Assembly: GCF_000720135.1 (NCBI RefSeq) | Contig: NZ_JOIU01000008.1 | Span: forward strand, 310,001 to 374,000 | Source of the DNA: Streptomyces sp. NRRL S-1022 | Lineage (GTDB): Bacteria > Actinomycetota > Actinomycetes > Streptomycetales > Streptomycetaceae | Direction: 5' to 3' | Length of the DNA stretch: 64,000 nt | In this document: positions 32,534 to 41,013 of the stretch, piece by piece | Layout of the letters: each line of letters begins with the position of its first letter | Position numbering within the stretch: position 1 is the stretch's first letter | Notes under the pieces: generated by a model | The model's database searches: none | The model's input: the letters and a program-made list of their open reading frames with translations, nothing else | What the model was told of the DNA's origin: nothing | Translations under genes and position numbers: made by a program

Positions 32534-33418
32534 CTAGGCGAACACCACCGTGCGGCGCCCGTTGAGCAGGATGCGGCGCTCCGCATGCCACTTCACCGCC
32601 CGCGCCAGCGCCTGGCACTCCACGTCGCGCCCGATGGCCACCAGCTGGTCCGGCGTCACACCGTGCCCGACCCGCTCGACCTCCTGCTCGATGATCGGCC
32701 CCTCGTCGAGGTCGGCGGTGACGTAGTGCGCCGTCGCCCCGATCAGCTTCACGCCCCGCGCGTGCGCCTGGTGGTACGGCTTCGCGCCCTTGAAGCTCGG
32801 CAGGAACGAGTGGTGGATGTTGATGATCCGGCCGCTCAGCTGCTTGCACAGGTCGTCCGAGAGCACCTGCATGTAGCGGGCGAGCACGACCAGCTCGACC
32901 CCCTCCTCGCGCACGATCTCCAGCAGCCTGGCCTCGGACTCCGCCTTGGTGTCCTTCGTCACCGGAATGTGGTGGAAGGGGATGTTGTAGGAGCCCACGA
33001 GCTCCTCGAAGTCGGTGTGGTTTGACACCACAGCCACGATCTCCACCGGCAGCGCGCCGATCCGCGCCCGGAACAGCAGGTCGTTCAGGCAGTGCCCGAA
33101 CTTGCTGACCATGAGCAGGATGCGCATCTTCTGGTCGGCCCGGTGGATCTGCCAGTCCATGTGGAAGGAGTCACCGATCGCGGCGAAGCTCGCCCGCAGC
33201 TTGTCCACCGTCACCGGCGCCTCGGCCGAGAAGTGGACTCGCATGAAGAACAGTCCCGTGTCGTGGTCGCCGAACTGCTGGCTGTCCTCGATGTTGCAGC
33301 CGGTCATGAACAGATAGCTGGACACGGCGTGCACGATGCCCTTTTTGTCCGGGCAGGAGAGCGTGAGGACGTACTGGTCGGCCGGTGCGGCGGCGGAAGT
33401 GGCGGACTGATCGGTCAT
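32534..33418 (-). CDS. purU: Formyltetrahydrofolate deformylase
   Basis: A 294-residue PurU: hydrolyses 10-formyl-THF to formate and THF. N-terminal ACT domain (about 15-95, LTLSCPDKKGIVHAVSSYLF) and C-terminal formyltransferase-like domain (about 100-294) with NIHHSFLPSFKGAKPYHQA (Asn and His of the active site) and DEGPIIEQ (catalytic Asp). Single leftward gene; the ATG at 33418 directly follows the region of the SCO4402-family gene. Formate from PurU feeds purine synthesis. Confidence 0.95.
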   Translation of the reverse strand: MTDQSATSAAAPADQYVLTLSCPDKKGIVHAVSSYLFMTGCNIEDSQQFGDHDTGLFFMRVHFSAEAPVTVDKLRASFAAIGDSFHMDWQIHRADQKMRILLMVSKFGHCLNDLLFRARIGALPVEIVAVVSNHTDFEELVGSYNIPFHHIPVTKDTKAESEARLLEIVREEGVELVVLARYMQVLSDDLCKQLSGRIINIHHSFLPSFKGAKPYHQAHARGVKLIGATAHYVTADLDEGPIIEQEVERVGHGVTPDQLVAIGRDVECQALARAVKWHAERRILLNGRRTVVFA

Positions 33419-33464
33419 GCACCACAGGGTCCCACACCGGTTCCCCCGCGCGGGCCGCCGTCCG

Positions 33465-33965
33465 CTACGCGGACCTCGTGAGGATCCGCAGCACCTCCAG
33501 GCTCTTCGGCGCCGCGTCCGGGTCCTCCCCGTCGCTCACCGACATGCGCACGTGCGCGTCCCGCGCCGCCCGCACCGCGTCCGGCCAGCCGGGGTGCTCC
33601 ATGTACACGGCGACCGGCGCGTCCGGGCCGACCTGGTGCATGATCCGCAGCACCCGCAGCACGGCGGTGTCGACGAGCGCCGCCTCCTGCGAGTCCCGGA
33701 ATATGGTGCCGACGTACTTCTCGGCCGACCAGTTGTCCAGCCAGGTGTCCTCCACCAGCCGGTACACGGCGTCCGTGACGTCGCCGTAGCCGTCCGCGCC
33801 GGCCAGCCAGACGTCCCGCTGGAACACCGGGTCGGAGAGCATGTGCAGCGCCGAGCGCACGTTGCTGCGCCACCGCCACCACGGCATGTCGTTCAGGGGC
33901 ATGCCGCCCATGGTGGAGGAGCGACGGCCGCGACGGGAAGTGTTCTCCGAACCTTGCACGGTCAT
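33465..33965 (-). CDS. SCO4402-family conserved protein
   Basis: A 166-residue protein conserved in actinobacteria and known by name only (SCO4402 family). It has MPLNDMPWWRWRSNVRSALHML near its N-terminus, then DTWLDNWSAEKYVGTIF, RDSQEAALVDTAVLRVLRIM and an acidic C-terminus. No enzyme motif or membrane span. I keep the ATG at 33965; starts at 33911 or 33902 inside it (MGGMPLN / MPLNDMP) are also possible because none has a good ribosome site. Probably transcribed with purU, 46 nt downstream. Confidence 0.75.
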   Translation of the reverse strand: MTVQGSENTSRRGRRSSTMGGMPLNDMPWWRWRSNVRSALHMLSDPVFQRDVWLAGADGYGDVTDAVYRLVEDTWLDNWSAEKYVGTIFRDSQEAALVDTAVLRVLRIMHQVGPDAPVAVYMEHPGWPDAVRAARDAHVRMSVSDGEDPDAAPKSLEVLRILTRSA

Positions 33966-34082
33966 CGATCGTACGTTCCCCGCCGCGGAAGCATCACCTG
34001 CCCCGGTAATTCACCTCTGCGTCACCTTCCGGCGACCGAAGGTCACTTCCAGGTTAGTGCTGTGAGGGAATCGTGCGTGTGC

Positions 34083-35408
34083 ATGACCGGCAGGCGACGC
34101 ACGCGCAGTACCCCCTTCCCCGCCCTTCCCCGCCCCGTCAGAGCCACCGCCCTCGCGGCGGGCGCGGTGGCCCTCTGTGCGTCGCTCACCGCCGCCTGCG
34201 GGGTCGTCCCCGGAGCCACGGGGGGCTCCGGGGACGACCCGGTCAAGGTGATGACCTGGGCGCCGCAGGACACCGACGCGACCAACAAGCCGGGCATGCC
34301 CGCGATGGCCCGCGCCTACGCGAAGTGGGTCAACTCCCACGGCGGCGTCGACGGCCGCAGGCTTGAGGTGCTCACCTGCAACGACCACAACGACAGCGTG
34401 GGCGCCGCCAAGTGCGCCCGGCGCGCGGCGGCCGAGAACGTGGTCGCGGTCGTCGGCTCCTACAGCCAGTTCGGCGACTCCTACCTCGCCCCGCTGGAAG
34501 GCGCCGGCATCCCCTACATCGGCGGTTACGGCGTCACGAACGACGAGTTCACCGGCGCCATGTCCTACCCGGTCAACGGCGGCCAGCCCGCCCTGCTGGC
34601 CGGCCTCGGCAGGGCCCTCGCCGCCGAGTGCGGCCACGTCGCCCTGGTCCGCCCCGACAGCATCGCCGGCGACGAACTGCCCGCGATGCTGGATTCGGGG
34701 CTGAAGTCGGGCAGGCACCCGGACGCCGCCGACCAGCTCGCCGCCGAGGACGCCACCGAGTACGGCGGCCAGGCCGAGCAGGCACTGCGGTACGCCACCG
34801 GGGACGCGACCAGGAAGGGCTGCGTGGTGCCCGCGCTCGGGGACCGCACGGACACCTTCATGGACTCCTTCCGGCGGGCCCGGGCGAACTTCCCCGACGT
34901 GCGCACGGCCACCGTGCTCGGCAGCGTCGACCAGACCGTGATCAACGCGACGGGCGGGGCGACGGGGCCGTACGAGGGGGCGTACATCACCGGCTGGTAC
35001 CCGGTCGCCTCCGACCCGCGGTGGGACGCGATGAAGAAGGTGATCAACGAGGAGGCCTTCGGCGACAACCGCATCGACCCCGCGGACGCCGGTGTGCAGA
35101 CCACGTGGATCGCCTACACCGTGCTCAGGGCCGTCCTGGAGAGGATCGGCGCCGGGGAGGTGAGCGCCGACACCGTGCGCCACACCCTCGACGACGGCCT
35201 GCGGGTCTCCACCGGCGGGCTCACCCCGACCCTGCGCTGGCCCTACGAGGGCAGGCTCGCCGCCGTCGGCTTCCCGCGGCTGGTCAACGCCGACGTCACC
35301 CTCCAGGTGGTGCGGGACGGCAAGCTGGTCGCGGCCCGCCGGGGCATCGGCGGCGCCGACGGCATCGCCGACATGACCGCGACCCTGCAGAACGCGGACG
35401 TGCCGTGA
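34083..35408 (+). CDS. Branched-chain amino-acid-type ABC substrate-binding lipoprotein (orphan)
   Basis: A 441-residue type-I periplasmic-binding protein of the Leu/Ile/Val group. Signal peptide with basic TGRRRTR start, hydrophobic ATALAAGAVALCASL, then lipobox-like TAAC (Cys about 37), so a membrane-anchored lipoprotein. The mature part has VNSHGGVDGRRLEVLTCNDHND, AVVGSYSQFGDSYLAP and GIPYIGGYG. No permease or ATPase gene adjoins it, so it may be a sensor or use another transporter. ATG 34083 or GTG 34077 (GAGGGA 7 nt upstream) are both possible. Confidence 0.82.
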   Translation: MTGRRRTRSTPFPALPRPVRATALAAGAVALCASLTAACGVVPGATGGSGDDPVKVMTWAPQDTDATNKPGMPAMARAYAKWVNSHGGVDGRRLEVLTCNDHNDSVGAAKCARRAAAENVVAVVGSYSQFGDSYLAPLEGAGIPYIGGYGVTNDEFTGAMSYPVNGGQPALLAGLGRALAAECGHVALVRPDSIAGDELPAMLDSGLKSGRHPDAADQLAAEDATEYGGQAEQALRYATGDATRKGCVVPALGDRTDTFMDSFRRARANFPDVRTATVLGSVDQTVINATGGATGPYEGAYITGWYPVASDPRWDAMKKVINEEAFGDNRIDPADAGVQTTWIAYTVLRAVLERIGAGEVSADTVRHTLDDGLRVSTGGLTPTLRWPYEGRLAAVGFPRLVNADVTLQVVRDGKLVAARRGIGGADGIADMTATLQNADVP

Positions 35409-35431
35409 CGGACCCCGCGGGCGGGGTCCGT
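35408..35431. terminator. Perfect 11-bp hairpin between convergent genes
   Basis: ACGGACCCCGC, GG, GCGGGGTCCGT, directly after the binding-protein stop and followed by TCCTT. Serves both converging genes. Confidence 0.8.
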
Positions 35432-35448
35432 CCTTGCCGGCCGGCCGG

Positions 35449-37101
35449 TCAGAGCTGGGTGGGCTGGCGCCGGGTCAGGCCGTACTTCTGCGCGATGGTG
35501 TTCCACAGCGCCGCCGCCTTCGTCTTCTGCGCGCTGGCGGTGCCGCTCTCCCGGTTGCCGGCCTGGGTCTCCCCGGTGGTGCGGGCGTGCCCCTTGTGGC
35601 AGACCTTGCGGTTCTTGGCCTGCTCGGCCCAGGCCGCGTAGTGGTTGTCGGCCGCGGCCGACGCCTGCCAGGCCCGGGTCAGCGCGGCCGTCAGCCCGGC
35701 GTTGCCCGGCAGCTTGTCCACGGACAGCTTGCCGAGCCGGGTGACCAGCTCGCCCCGCTGCCCGGCCGCGTCCCGCAGGTTGCCGGCGGCCTGGTCGAGG
35801 TTGTCGCACCGCTTGACGTCGGCGACGGCCTGGATCACCGAGGACCGGCTGCTGCCGCTGTCCGCGAGCAGCTTGTCCAGCTCGACCGCCTGCTGCCGGG
35901 CCGGGTCGGCGGCCGGCGAGGCGGAGCCCTCGGTGGTGGCCGGGGACGCGGCGGCGACCGTCTTGTCGGCACCGCCCTTGTCCTTGCCGCCCCCGCCGCT
36001 CAGCAGCGCGCCGGCGCCCACGCCGATCACGACGATGCCCACGCCGGCCGCCACGAGCAGCGGCACCCGCGACCGGCCCCCGCGCCGGCCGCCGCCGTCG
36101 TCGTCCGGGCCCGCGTCGTACGACGGCTGCGCCGGGCGGTACGACGCCTGCGCCGGACCGGGGTAGGCGTCCGGCTGCTGCACGCGCGGGAGCTGCTGGG
36201 TGGACCCGGCCGGGCCGTCGCCCCCCGGGCCGCCGCGGAAGAGGTTGTCGAACTCGGCGGGCGGCTGCCGGTCGGCCCCCTGGGCCTGGACCTGGGGCTG
36301 GGTCTGCGTCTGGGCCGCGTAGGGCGGGATGTACTGGGTGGCCTCCGCGTCGGAGGGCGCGGGCGCGGCCTGCCGGGGCACCTGGCCGAGGTAGCGCGTC
36401 TCCTCGCCGCCCGACTCCGGCGGCAGCGCACCGGCCGCGACGGGCGGTATGTACTGGGTGGCCGCCTCGCCGCCGGGGCCGGCCGGGACCGGGGGGATGT
36501 ACTGGGTGGCGCCGTCGGCCGGCGCGGCCTGCACGGGCGGGAGGTACTGGGTGGCGCCCTCGTCCGCGGGACCGGCCGGGACCGGCGGGAGGTACTGGGT
36601 GGCGCCGTCCGCCGTCGGGGGCAGCGGGGCCCCCGCGCCCGGGTAGGCGGGCGGCAGCGGCGCCTGCTGCTGGTGCTGGTGCTGGTGCTGCGGGGCCTGC
36701 TGCTGGTAGGCGTCGGGCGTGCCGAAGCCCGGCTGCTGGGCGGCGCCGTAGCCGCCGTACGCGCCCTCCTGGCCGCCGTACGCGCCCTCCTGGCCGCCGT
36801 AGGCCGGGGCCTGGCCGCCGTAGGCCGGGGCGCCCTCGGGGGGCAGCGGGCCCGGGTTCGCGGCGGGCGGGGGCTGCTCCTGGCCGCCCCACTGCGGGGC
36901 CGGGGCCCAGCCCTGGTCCTGGTCCTGCCGGGGCGTCTGCTGCCCGGGGCCCCAGGAGGCACCCCAGGTCTGCCCGCCGGCCGGGCCGGCGGGCGTCGCG
37001 GTCATGCCCGGCAGCAGGGGCTCGCCTCCGTCGGAAGGCAGCACGATGCCTTCGCGCGCGGGCCGCGCCGAGGGCTCCTCGCCCTGTCCACTCTGCGTCA
37101 C
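35449..37101 (-). CDS. Single-span membrane protein with TQY(L/I)PP repeats
   Basis: A 550-residue protein of no known function. Residues 1-330 are low-complexity, Pro/Gln/Gly-rich, with AYGGQ repeats (about 90-115) and at least six copies of a (D/E)xATQY(L/I)PPV unit between about 165 and 275. One membrane helix follows a basic stretch (GRRGGRSRVPLLVAAGVGIV, about 340-375). The C-terminal outside domain (about 420-550) is helical with two Cys (KRCDNLD, RKVCHKGH). Orientation is probably N-in. The Thr in TQY could be kinase targets with FHA readers; that is speculation. Confidence 0.8.
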   Translation of the reverse strand: MTQSGQGEEPSARPAREGIVLPSDGGEPLLPGMTATPAGPAGGQTWGASWGPGQQTPRQDQDQGWAPAPQWGGQEQPPPAANPGPLPPEGAPAYGGQAPAYGGQEGAYGGQEGAYGGYGAAQQPGFGTPDAYQQQAPQHQHQHQQQAPLPPAYPGAGAPLPPTADGATQYLPPVPAGPADEGATQYLPPVQAAPADGATQYIPPVPAGPGGEAATQYIPPVAAGALPPESGGEETRYLGQVPRQAAPAPSDAEATQYIPPYAAQTQTQPQVQAQGADRQPPAEFDNLFRGGPGGDGPAGSTQQLPRVQQPDAYPGPAQASYRPAQPSYDAGPDDDGGGRRGGRSRVPLLVAAGVGIVVIGVGAGALLSGGGGKDKGGADKTVAAASPATTEGSASPAADPARQQAVELDKLLADSGSSRSSVIQAVADVKRCDNLDQAAGNLRDAAGQRGELVTRLGKLSVDKLPGNAGLTAALTRAWQASAAADNHYAAWAEQAKNRKVCHKGHARTTGETQAGNRESGTASAQKTKAAALWNTIAQKYGLTRRQPTQL

Positions 37102-37301
37102 CGGGACTCCTACTAATGGGGGACCTTGTGAATCGTCGGCTCACGCTACCGGGTCCCCCGAGCCGCGTGCCACGCAGCTCGGAACGCGACCTCCTTCCCT
37201 GTGACAGCGGTAACACGGCCACCCCGCGACGCGCTGTTCACGGCACCCGGCGCACTCCGGGTGCCGTTCGCCTCCCGTTCACGCCCCCGCGGGGCCGGTG
37301 T

Positions 37302-38687
37302 TCACGCCGCCTGCTGGAGATCGAGGCGCGCGCCGAACTCCCGCACCACCGCCTCGTCCCGGAAGGGCTCCAGGCGCTGCTGGAGGTCGTCCAGGTACTC
37401 GGCGCCCCGGTTGGAGCGCAGCGTCTCCAGCAACTCCACGGCCTTCATGCCGGTGTTGCAGGCCTGCTCGACCTCCCGCTGCTGCACCTGGGCCGTGGCG
37501 AGCAGCACGTAGCCGATGGCGCGCCGGCGGACCCGGGACTCCGGGTGCCGGGCCAGCGCCTCCTCGGCGTACTGCGCCGCCTGGTCGGCCTGTCCGAGGT
37601 CGCGGTGGCAGTGCGCCAGCTCGTCGGCCAGGTAGGCCTCGTCGAAGTGCCTGATCCACACCGGGTCGTTCCCGGCGGCGCCGTCCGCCCGTCCCATCGC
37701 CTCGGCCGCCCGCCCGCCGGCCGCCTGCGCGGCGCGCGCATCGCCGAGCAGGGCGTGCCCGCGCGCCTCGGCGGCGTGGAACATCGCCTCCACGCGCGGG
37801 GTCACATGCCCGCGCGCGCCCTCCTGCGCCGCCCGCGCCAACTGGGCGATCTCCCGCGGGTTCCCGAGCTGCGCGGCGAGGTGGCTCATGGAGGCGGCGA
37901 GGACGTAGCCGCCGTAGCCGCGGTCCCCGGCGGCCTGCGCGAGCCGCAGCGACTGGATGTAGTACCGCTGGGCGAGGCCCGGTTGGCCGGTGTCGACGGC
38001 CATGTACCCGGCCAGCTCCGTCAACCGCGCGACCGCCGCGAAGAGTTCCCGGCCCACCGCCTCCCGGTACGACCCCGCCAGCAGTCCGGAGACGACGCTG
38101 TTGAGGTAGTGCACGACGACCGGGCGCACGTGACCGCTGCCGTACTGGTGGTCGAGGTCCACCAGCGCCTGCGTCATGGACCGTACGGCGGCCACGTCGG
38201 ACTGGCCCACGCGCGGGCCCGCCTGCCGGGCCACCTGGGCGTCCGGTGCCGAGATCAGCCAGTCGCGGCTGGGCTCGACCAGCGCGGAGGCGGCGACGGA
38301 GGAGCCGGACAGGAAGTCCCGGCGCCCCACGTCGCTGCGCCACAGCTCGCAGACCTGCTCGATGGCCCCCAGTACCGTCGGCGAGAACTGGAGACCCACG
38401 CCCGAGGCGAGGTTCTTGCCGTTGGCCATGCCGATCTCGTCGATCGTGACCGTGCGGCCGAGCTTGCGCCCGAGCGCCTCGGCGATGATCGCCGGTGCCC
38501 GGCCCCGTGGCTGCTGCCCGCGGAGCCAGCGGGCCACGGACGTCTTGTCGTAGCGCAGGTCGAGACCGTGCTCGGCGCCGCACATGTTGACCCGCCGGGC
38601 CAGCCCGGCGTTCGAGCACCCCGCTTCCTGGATGAGTGCCTGCAGCCGTTCGTTCGGCTGCCTCGCCACGAGAGGCCTTGCGGCCAT
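37302..38687 (-). CDS. HTH-TPR transcriptional regulator, NsdA-like
   Basis: A 461-residue regulator. N-terminal helix-turn-helix (about 8-70: NERLQALIQEAGCSNAGLARR, DKTSVARWLRGQQPRGRAP), a middle segment (GRRDFLSGSSVAASAL), and C-terminal TPR-like helices (about 230-440: GLAQRYYIQSLRLAQAAGD, ADQAAQYAEEALARHPESR). This is the family of NsdA, a negative regulator of differentiation and antibiotic production; I am sure of the family, not of the paralogue. ATG 38687 with CAGGGGG about 9 nt upstream. A TGACATACCGTCA dyad lies 95 bp upstream. Confidence 0.85.
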   Translation of the reverse strand: MAARPLVARQPNERLQALIQEAGCSNAGLARRVNMCGAEHGLDLRYDKTSVARWLRGQQPRGRAPAIIAEALGRKLGRTVTIDEIGMANGKNLASGVGLQFSPTVLGAIEQVCELWRSDVGRRDFLSGSSVAASALVEPSRDWLISAPDAQVARQAGPRVGQSDVAAVRSMTQALVDLDHQYGSGHVRPVVVHYLNSVVSGLLAGSYREAVGRELFAAVARLTELAGYMAVDTGQPGLAQRYYIQSLRLAQAAGDRGYGGYVLAASMSHLAAQLGNPREIAQLARAAQEGARGHVTPRVEAMFHAAEARGHALLGDARAAQAAGGRAAEAMGRADGAAGNDPVWIRHFDEAYLADELAHCHRDLGQADQAAQYAEEALARHPESRVRRRAIGYVLLATAQVQQREVEQACNTGMKAVELLETLRSNRGAEYLDDLQQRLEPFRDEAVVREFGARLDLQQAA

Positions 38688-38982
38688 GTGCTTACCCCCT
38701 GCGTTGCGATCCCCTGGAGCGTGGAATTCCGGTCGGGAGGATCCGGCCGGTTCGATCCGTTCGGGAAGATCACTGCCCAACTGACATACCGTCAATGCGC
38801 GACATGTGCGGTTTGCCGGGGTAACAACGAATGCCACCCCACCCCTGGCTACCCGTCTCACGCCCCGTCTCCTCCCGCGCGCCCCCGGACGTGCACCCAT
38901 GCGCCCCGACTGCCGAATCGATGCTCCTCCCCCGCGCGCGGTACAGCCGTAACTCAGGGTGGGTGCGGGAGTTGAGTGGGGC
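38688..38982. promoter_or_regulatory. 295-nt divergent promoter region, NsdA-like/prim-pol
   Basis: Contains AACTGACATACCGTCAATG at 38779-38797, whose core equals the TGACRnnnCGTCA pattern of the catabolic operators, 95 nt before the NsdA-like start. No gene is seen. The right half is GC-rich without repeats. Confidence 0.4.
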
Positions 38983-39648
38983 GTGGAAGAGACGATCGCG
39001 GGCGCCCAGGACAGTCAGATGGCCGGTCACATTCCGCAGCAGCGCGGGGAATCGCTGTTGGAGACCGCCGTACGGTACGCCGAGGAGCGGCACTGGGACG
39101 TGTTCCCGGGCACCTGGCTGGATGTCGTCGACGGGATGCAGCGCTGCTCGTGCGGTGACGCCTCCTGCCCTGCGCCGGGTGCGCACCCCGCGCGCCCCGA
39201 CTGGGCGACCCAGGCGACCGGCAGCGCGACCGTCGCCCGCCGGATGTGGCAGAAGCAGCCGACGGCGTCGATCCTGCTGCCGACCGGGCGGACCTTCGAC
39301 GCGCTGTCCGTCCCGGAGAGCGCTGGGTTCCTGGCGCTCGCCCGGATGGAGCGGATGGAGCTGACGCTCGGTCCGGTCACCCTGACCCCGGACCGGCGGA
39401 TGCACTTCTTCGTCCTGCCCGGCGCCTGTGCGAAGGTGCCGGAGCTGGTGCGCAAGATCGGGTGGTCGCTGTCGTCACTGGATCTGGTGGCCCAGGGCGA
39501 GGGCGCGTACGTGGCCGTGCCGCCCACGCGGTTCGGGTCGCGCGGGGCCGTGCAGTGGGCCTGCCGGCCGACGCCCGCGAACCGCTGGCTGCCGGACGCG
39601 GAGGAACTGATCTCCCCGCTGGCCTATGCGTGCGGGCGGGACCGTTAG
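38983..39648 (+). CDS. Bifunctional DNA primase/polymerase (prim-pol N-domain)-like protein
   Basis: A 221-residue protein made only of a prim-pol N-domain-like unit: ETAVRYAEERHWDVFPGTWL, CSCGDASCPAPGAHPARPDW (zinc-like CxC...C...H), ILLPTGRTFDALSVPESAG, and YVAVPPTRFGSRGAVQWACRP. In Streptomyces such short copies have no helicase domain; a replication role is not shown. I chose GTG 38983 (MEETIAG); ATG-like earlier starts lack a ribosome site. Ends before the inverted repeats at 39711. Confidence 0.8.
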   Translation: MEETIAGAQDSQMAGHIPQQRGESLLETAVRYAEERHWDVFPGTWLDVVDGMQRCSCGDASCPAPGAHPARPDWATQATGSATVARRMWQKQPTASILLPTGRTFDALSVPESAGFLALARMERMELTLGPVTLTPDRRMHFFVLPGACAKVPELVRKIGWSLSSLDLVAQGEGAYVAVPPTRFGSRGAVQWACRPTPANRWLPDAEELISPLAYACGRDR

Positions 39649-39710
39649 CCGGTCGCCCACCCGTCTGCCGGGTTCCGTCTCCTCGGCGACTGCCGCTTCG
39701 CCGTGGCCGG

Positions 39711-39779
39711 TCGCGCAGTCCCCCGCGCCCCTCAGGGCGTTGCAGTGTGCCGGCTCAAGGGGCGCGGGGAACTGCGCGA
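39711..39779. repeat. Inverted Streptomyces repeat forming a large hairpin
   Basis: The left arm TCGCGCAGTCCCCCGCGCCC(CT) at 39711-39732 and the right arm AGGGGCGCGGGGAACTGCGC(GA) at 39758-39779 pair at 21 of 22 positions with a 25-nt loop. It lies between two convergent genes and could terminate both. The same word occurs singly at 21046. Confidence 0.7.
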
Positions 39780-39837
39780 GGAACCCACCGCGTGCCCGCA
39801 GACGCCGACGAAGAGCACCCGGCGGACGAGTGGGCAC

Positions 39838-40728
39838 TCAATCCCCGAGCAGGCCGTCAAGGAACGGCGACACGGCCCCCCGCCAAGCCTCCGGCAGGTC
39901 GTAGTGGGCGAGGTGCCCCGCGTCCGGCACCTCCGCGTACTCCCCGCGCGGCAGCACCCGCACCATCTCCTGGGCCTCCGCCCGGCCCAGCTCGCCGTCC
40001 ACACCCCGCACCACCAGGGCCGGACACCGCACCTGGGTCAGCTCCTCCCAGTGGGCGTCGTAGACCCACGTCTCCCGGGAGCTGAGCATGTGCTGCGGCT
40101 CGAAGACCGGGCGCCAGCCGTCCTCGCACTCGTGCATCACCTCGGCGTAGAACGCGCCACGCGAGGGGCTGGGCCGCTCCACCCAGGGGTCGTCCTCGCC
40201 GAACCACTTGCGGACGTCGGCGAGGCTGGCGAACGGGACGGGCCAGGACCGGAACCAGTCGGCCCACTCGCGCTGCGAGGCCGCGCCGAGCGCGGAGGCC
40301 CGCATGTCGCAGATGACCAGGCCGCGGACCAGGTCGGGGCGCTTGGCGGCGAGCTGCCAGGCGGTCAGCGCGCCCATCGCGTGGCCGATGAGGACGACGG
40401 GGGCGAGGCCGAGCTGTTCCACGGCGGCCTCGGCGTCCTCTACGTAGGCCTCACGGGTGTAGGCGGCCTCGGGAGGCTTGTCGCTCCGGCCGTGGCCGCG
40501 CTGGTCGAGCGCCACGGCCCGGTGGCGGCCGGCGAGCCAGCGGGCGGTGGACGCCCAGTGCGAGGCGCGGCCCATCAGGCCGTGGAGTAACAGCACTCCC
40601 GGGGCGCCGGACTCCGCCCCCGCCGCACCGTCCGGCTCCGCCTCCGCCTCCGGTTTCGGAGGGTCGGCGAACTCCCAGGCGGCCAGGCGCACCCCGCCCG
40701 TTCCCGTCACATCGATACGCCGTGCCAT
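39838..40728 (-). CDS. Alpha/beta-hydrolase-fold protein with Ala at the nucleophile
   Basis: A 296-residue alpha/beta hydrolase. Oxyanion region LLLHGLMGRASHW (about 46), DQRGHGRSDKP (about 75), nucleophile elbow GHAMGA (about 115) where GHSMGA is expected, so the catalytic Ser is Ala (codon GCG). The C-terminal His (DAGHLAHYD) and an acidic residue (GVDGELG) remain. The protein may be non-catalytic (binding or moonlighting), or use another residue. ATG 40728 follows the sequence CATCG; no partner gene. Confidence 0.85.
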   Translation of the reverse strand: MARRIDVTGTGGVRLAAWEFADPPKPEAEAEPDGAAGAESGAPGVLLLHGLMGRASHWASTARWLAGRHRAVALDQRGHGRSDKPPEAAYTREAYVEDAEAAVEQLGLAPVVLIGHAMGALTAWQLAAKRPDLVRGLVICDMRASALGAASQREWADWFRSWPVPFASLADVRKWFGEDDPWVERPSPSRGAFYAEVMHECEDGWRPVFEPQHMLSSRETWVYDAHWEELTQVRCPALVVRGVDGELGRAEAQEMVRVLPRGEYAEVPDAGHLAHYDLPEAWRGAVSPFLDGLLGD

Positions 40729-41013
40729 CGGCCTGGCACCCCCCAGTGCTCCGCCTGCCTCGTCCTGCCTCGTCGTCCAGCTGCTTCAGGCTATCGAATG
40801 CCTATTCGAAAATTGCGTCTCCGTGGACAACACCCCTCATTCGAGTGACACCTGCCGAGGAATGATCGCCGCAGCCGAGGGGATCTTTCTGGCAGGAGGC
40901 GGACCGCTCGGGGAAAAGCCGGTCCGAGGGGATGACCTTGAGAGCTCGGGGCTCCGGGTCAGCACAGGGGAGGACAGGCCCCGGCGCCGCTCGGCGCCGG
41001 GGCCCTCTCCCTG
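40729..41013. other. 285-nt gap, hydrolase promoter and dmdR1 terminator
   Basis: The left side is the upstream region of the hydrolase gene, relatively AT-rich (TATCGAATGCCTATTCGAAAA at 40794, with TTCGAAT-like repeats). The right end is the dmdR1 terminator hairpin. No further gene seen. Confidence 0.5.
40977..41004. terminator. dmdR1 terminator hairpin
   Basis: GGCCCCGGCGCC, loop GCTC, GGCGCCGGGGCC. Perfect 12-bp stem 10 nt beyond the dmdR1 stop, extended by AGGGGAGGACA/CCCTCTCCCTG pairing. Confidence 0.85.
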
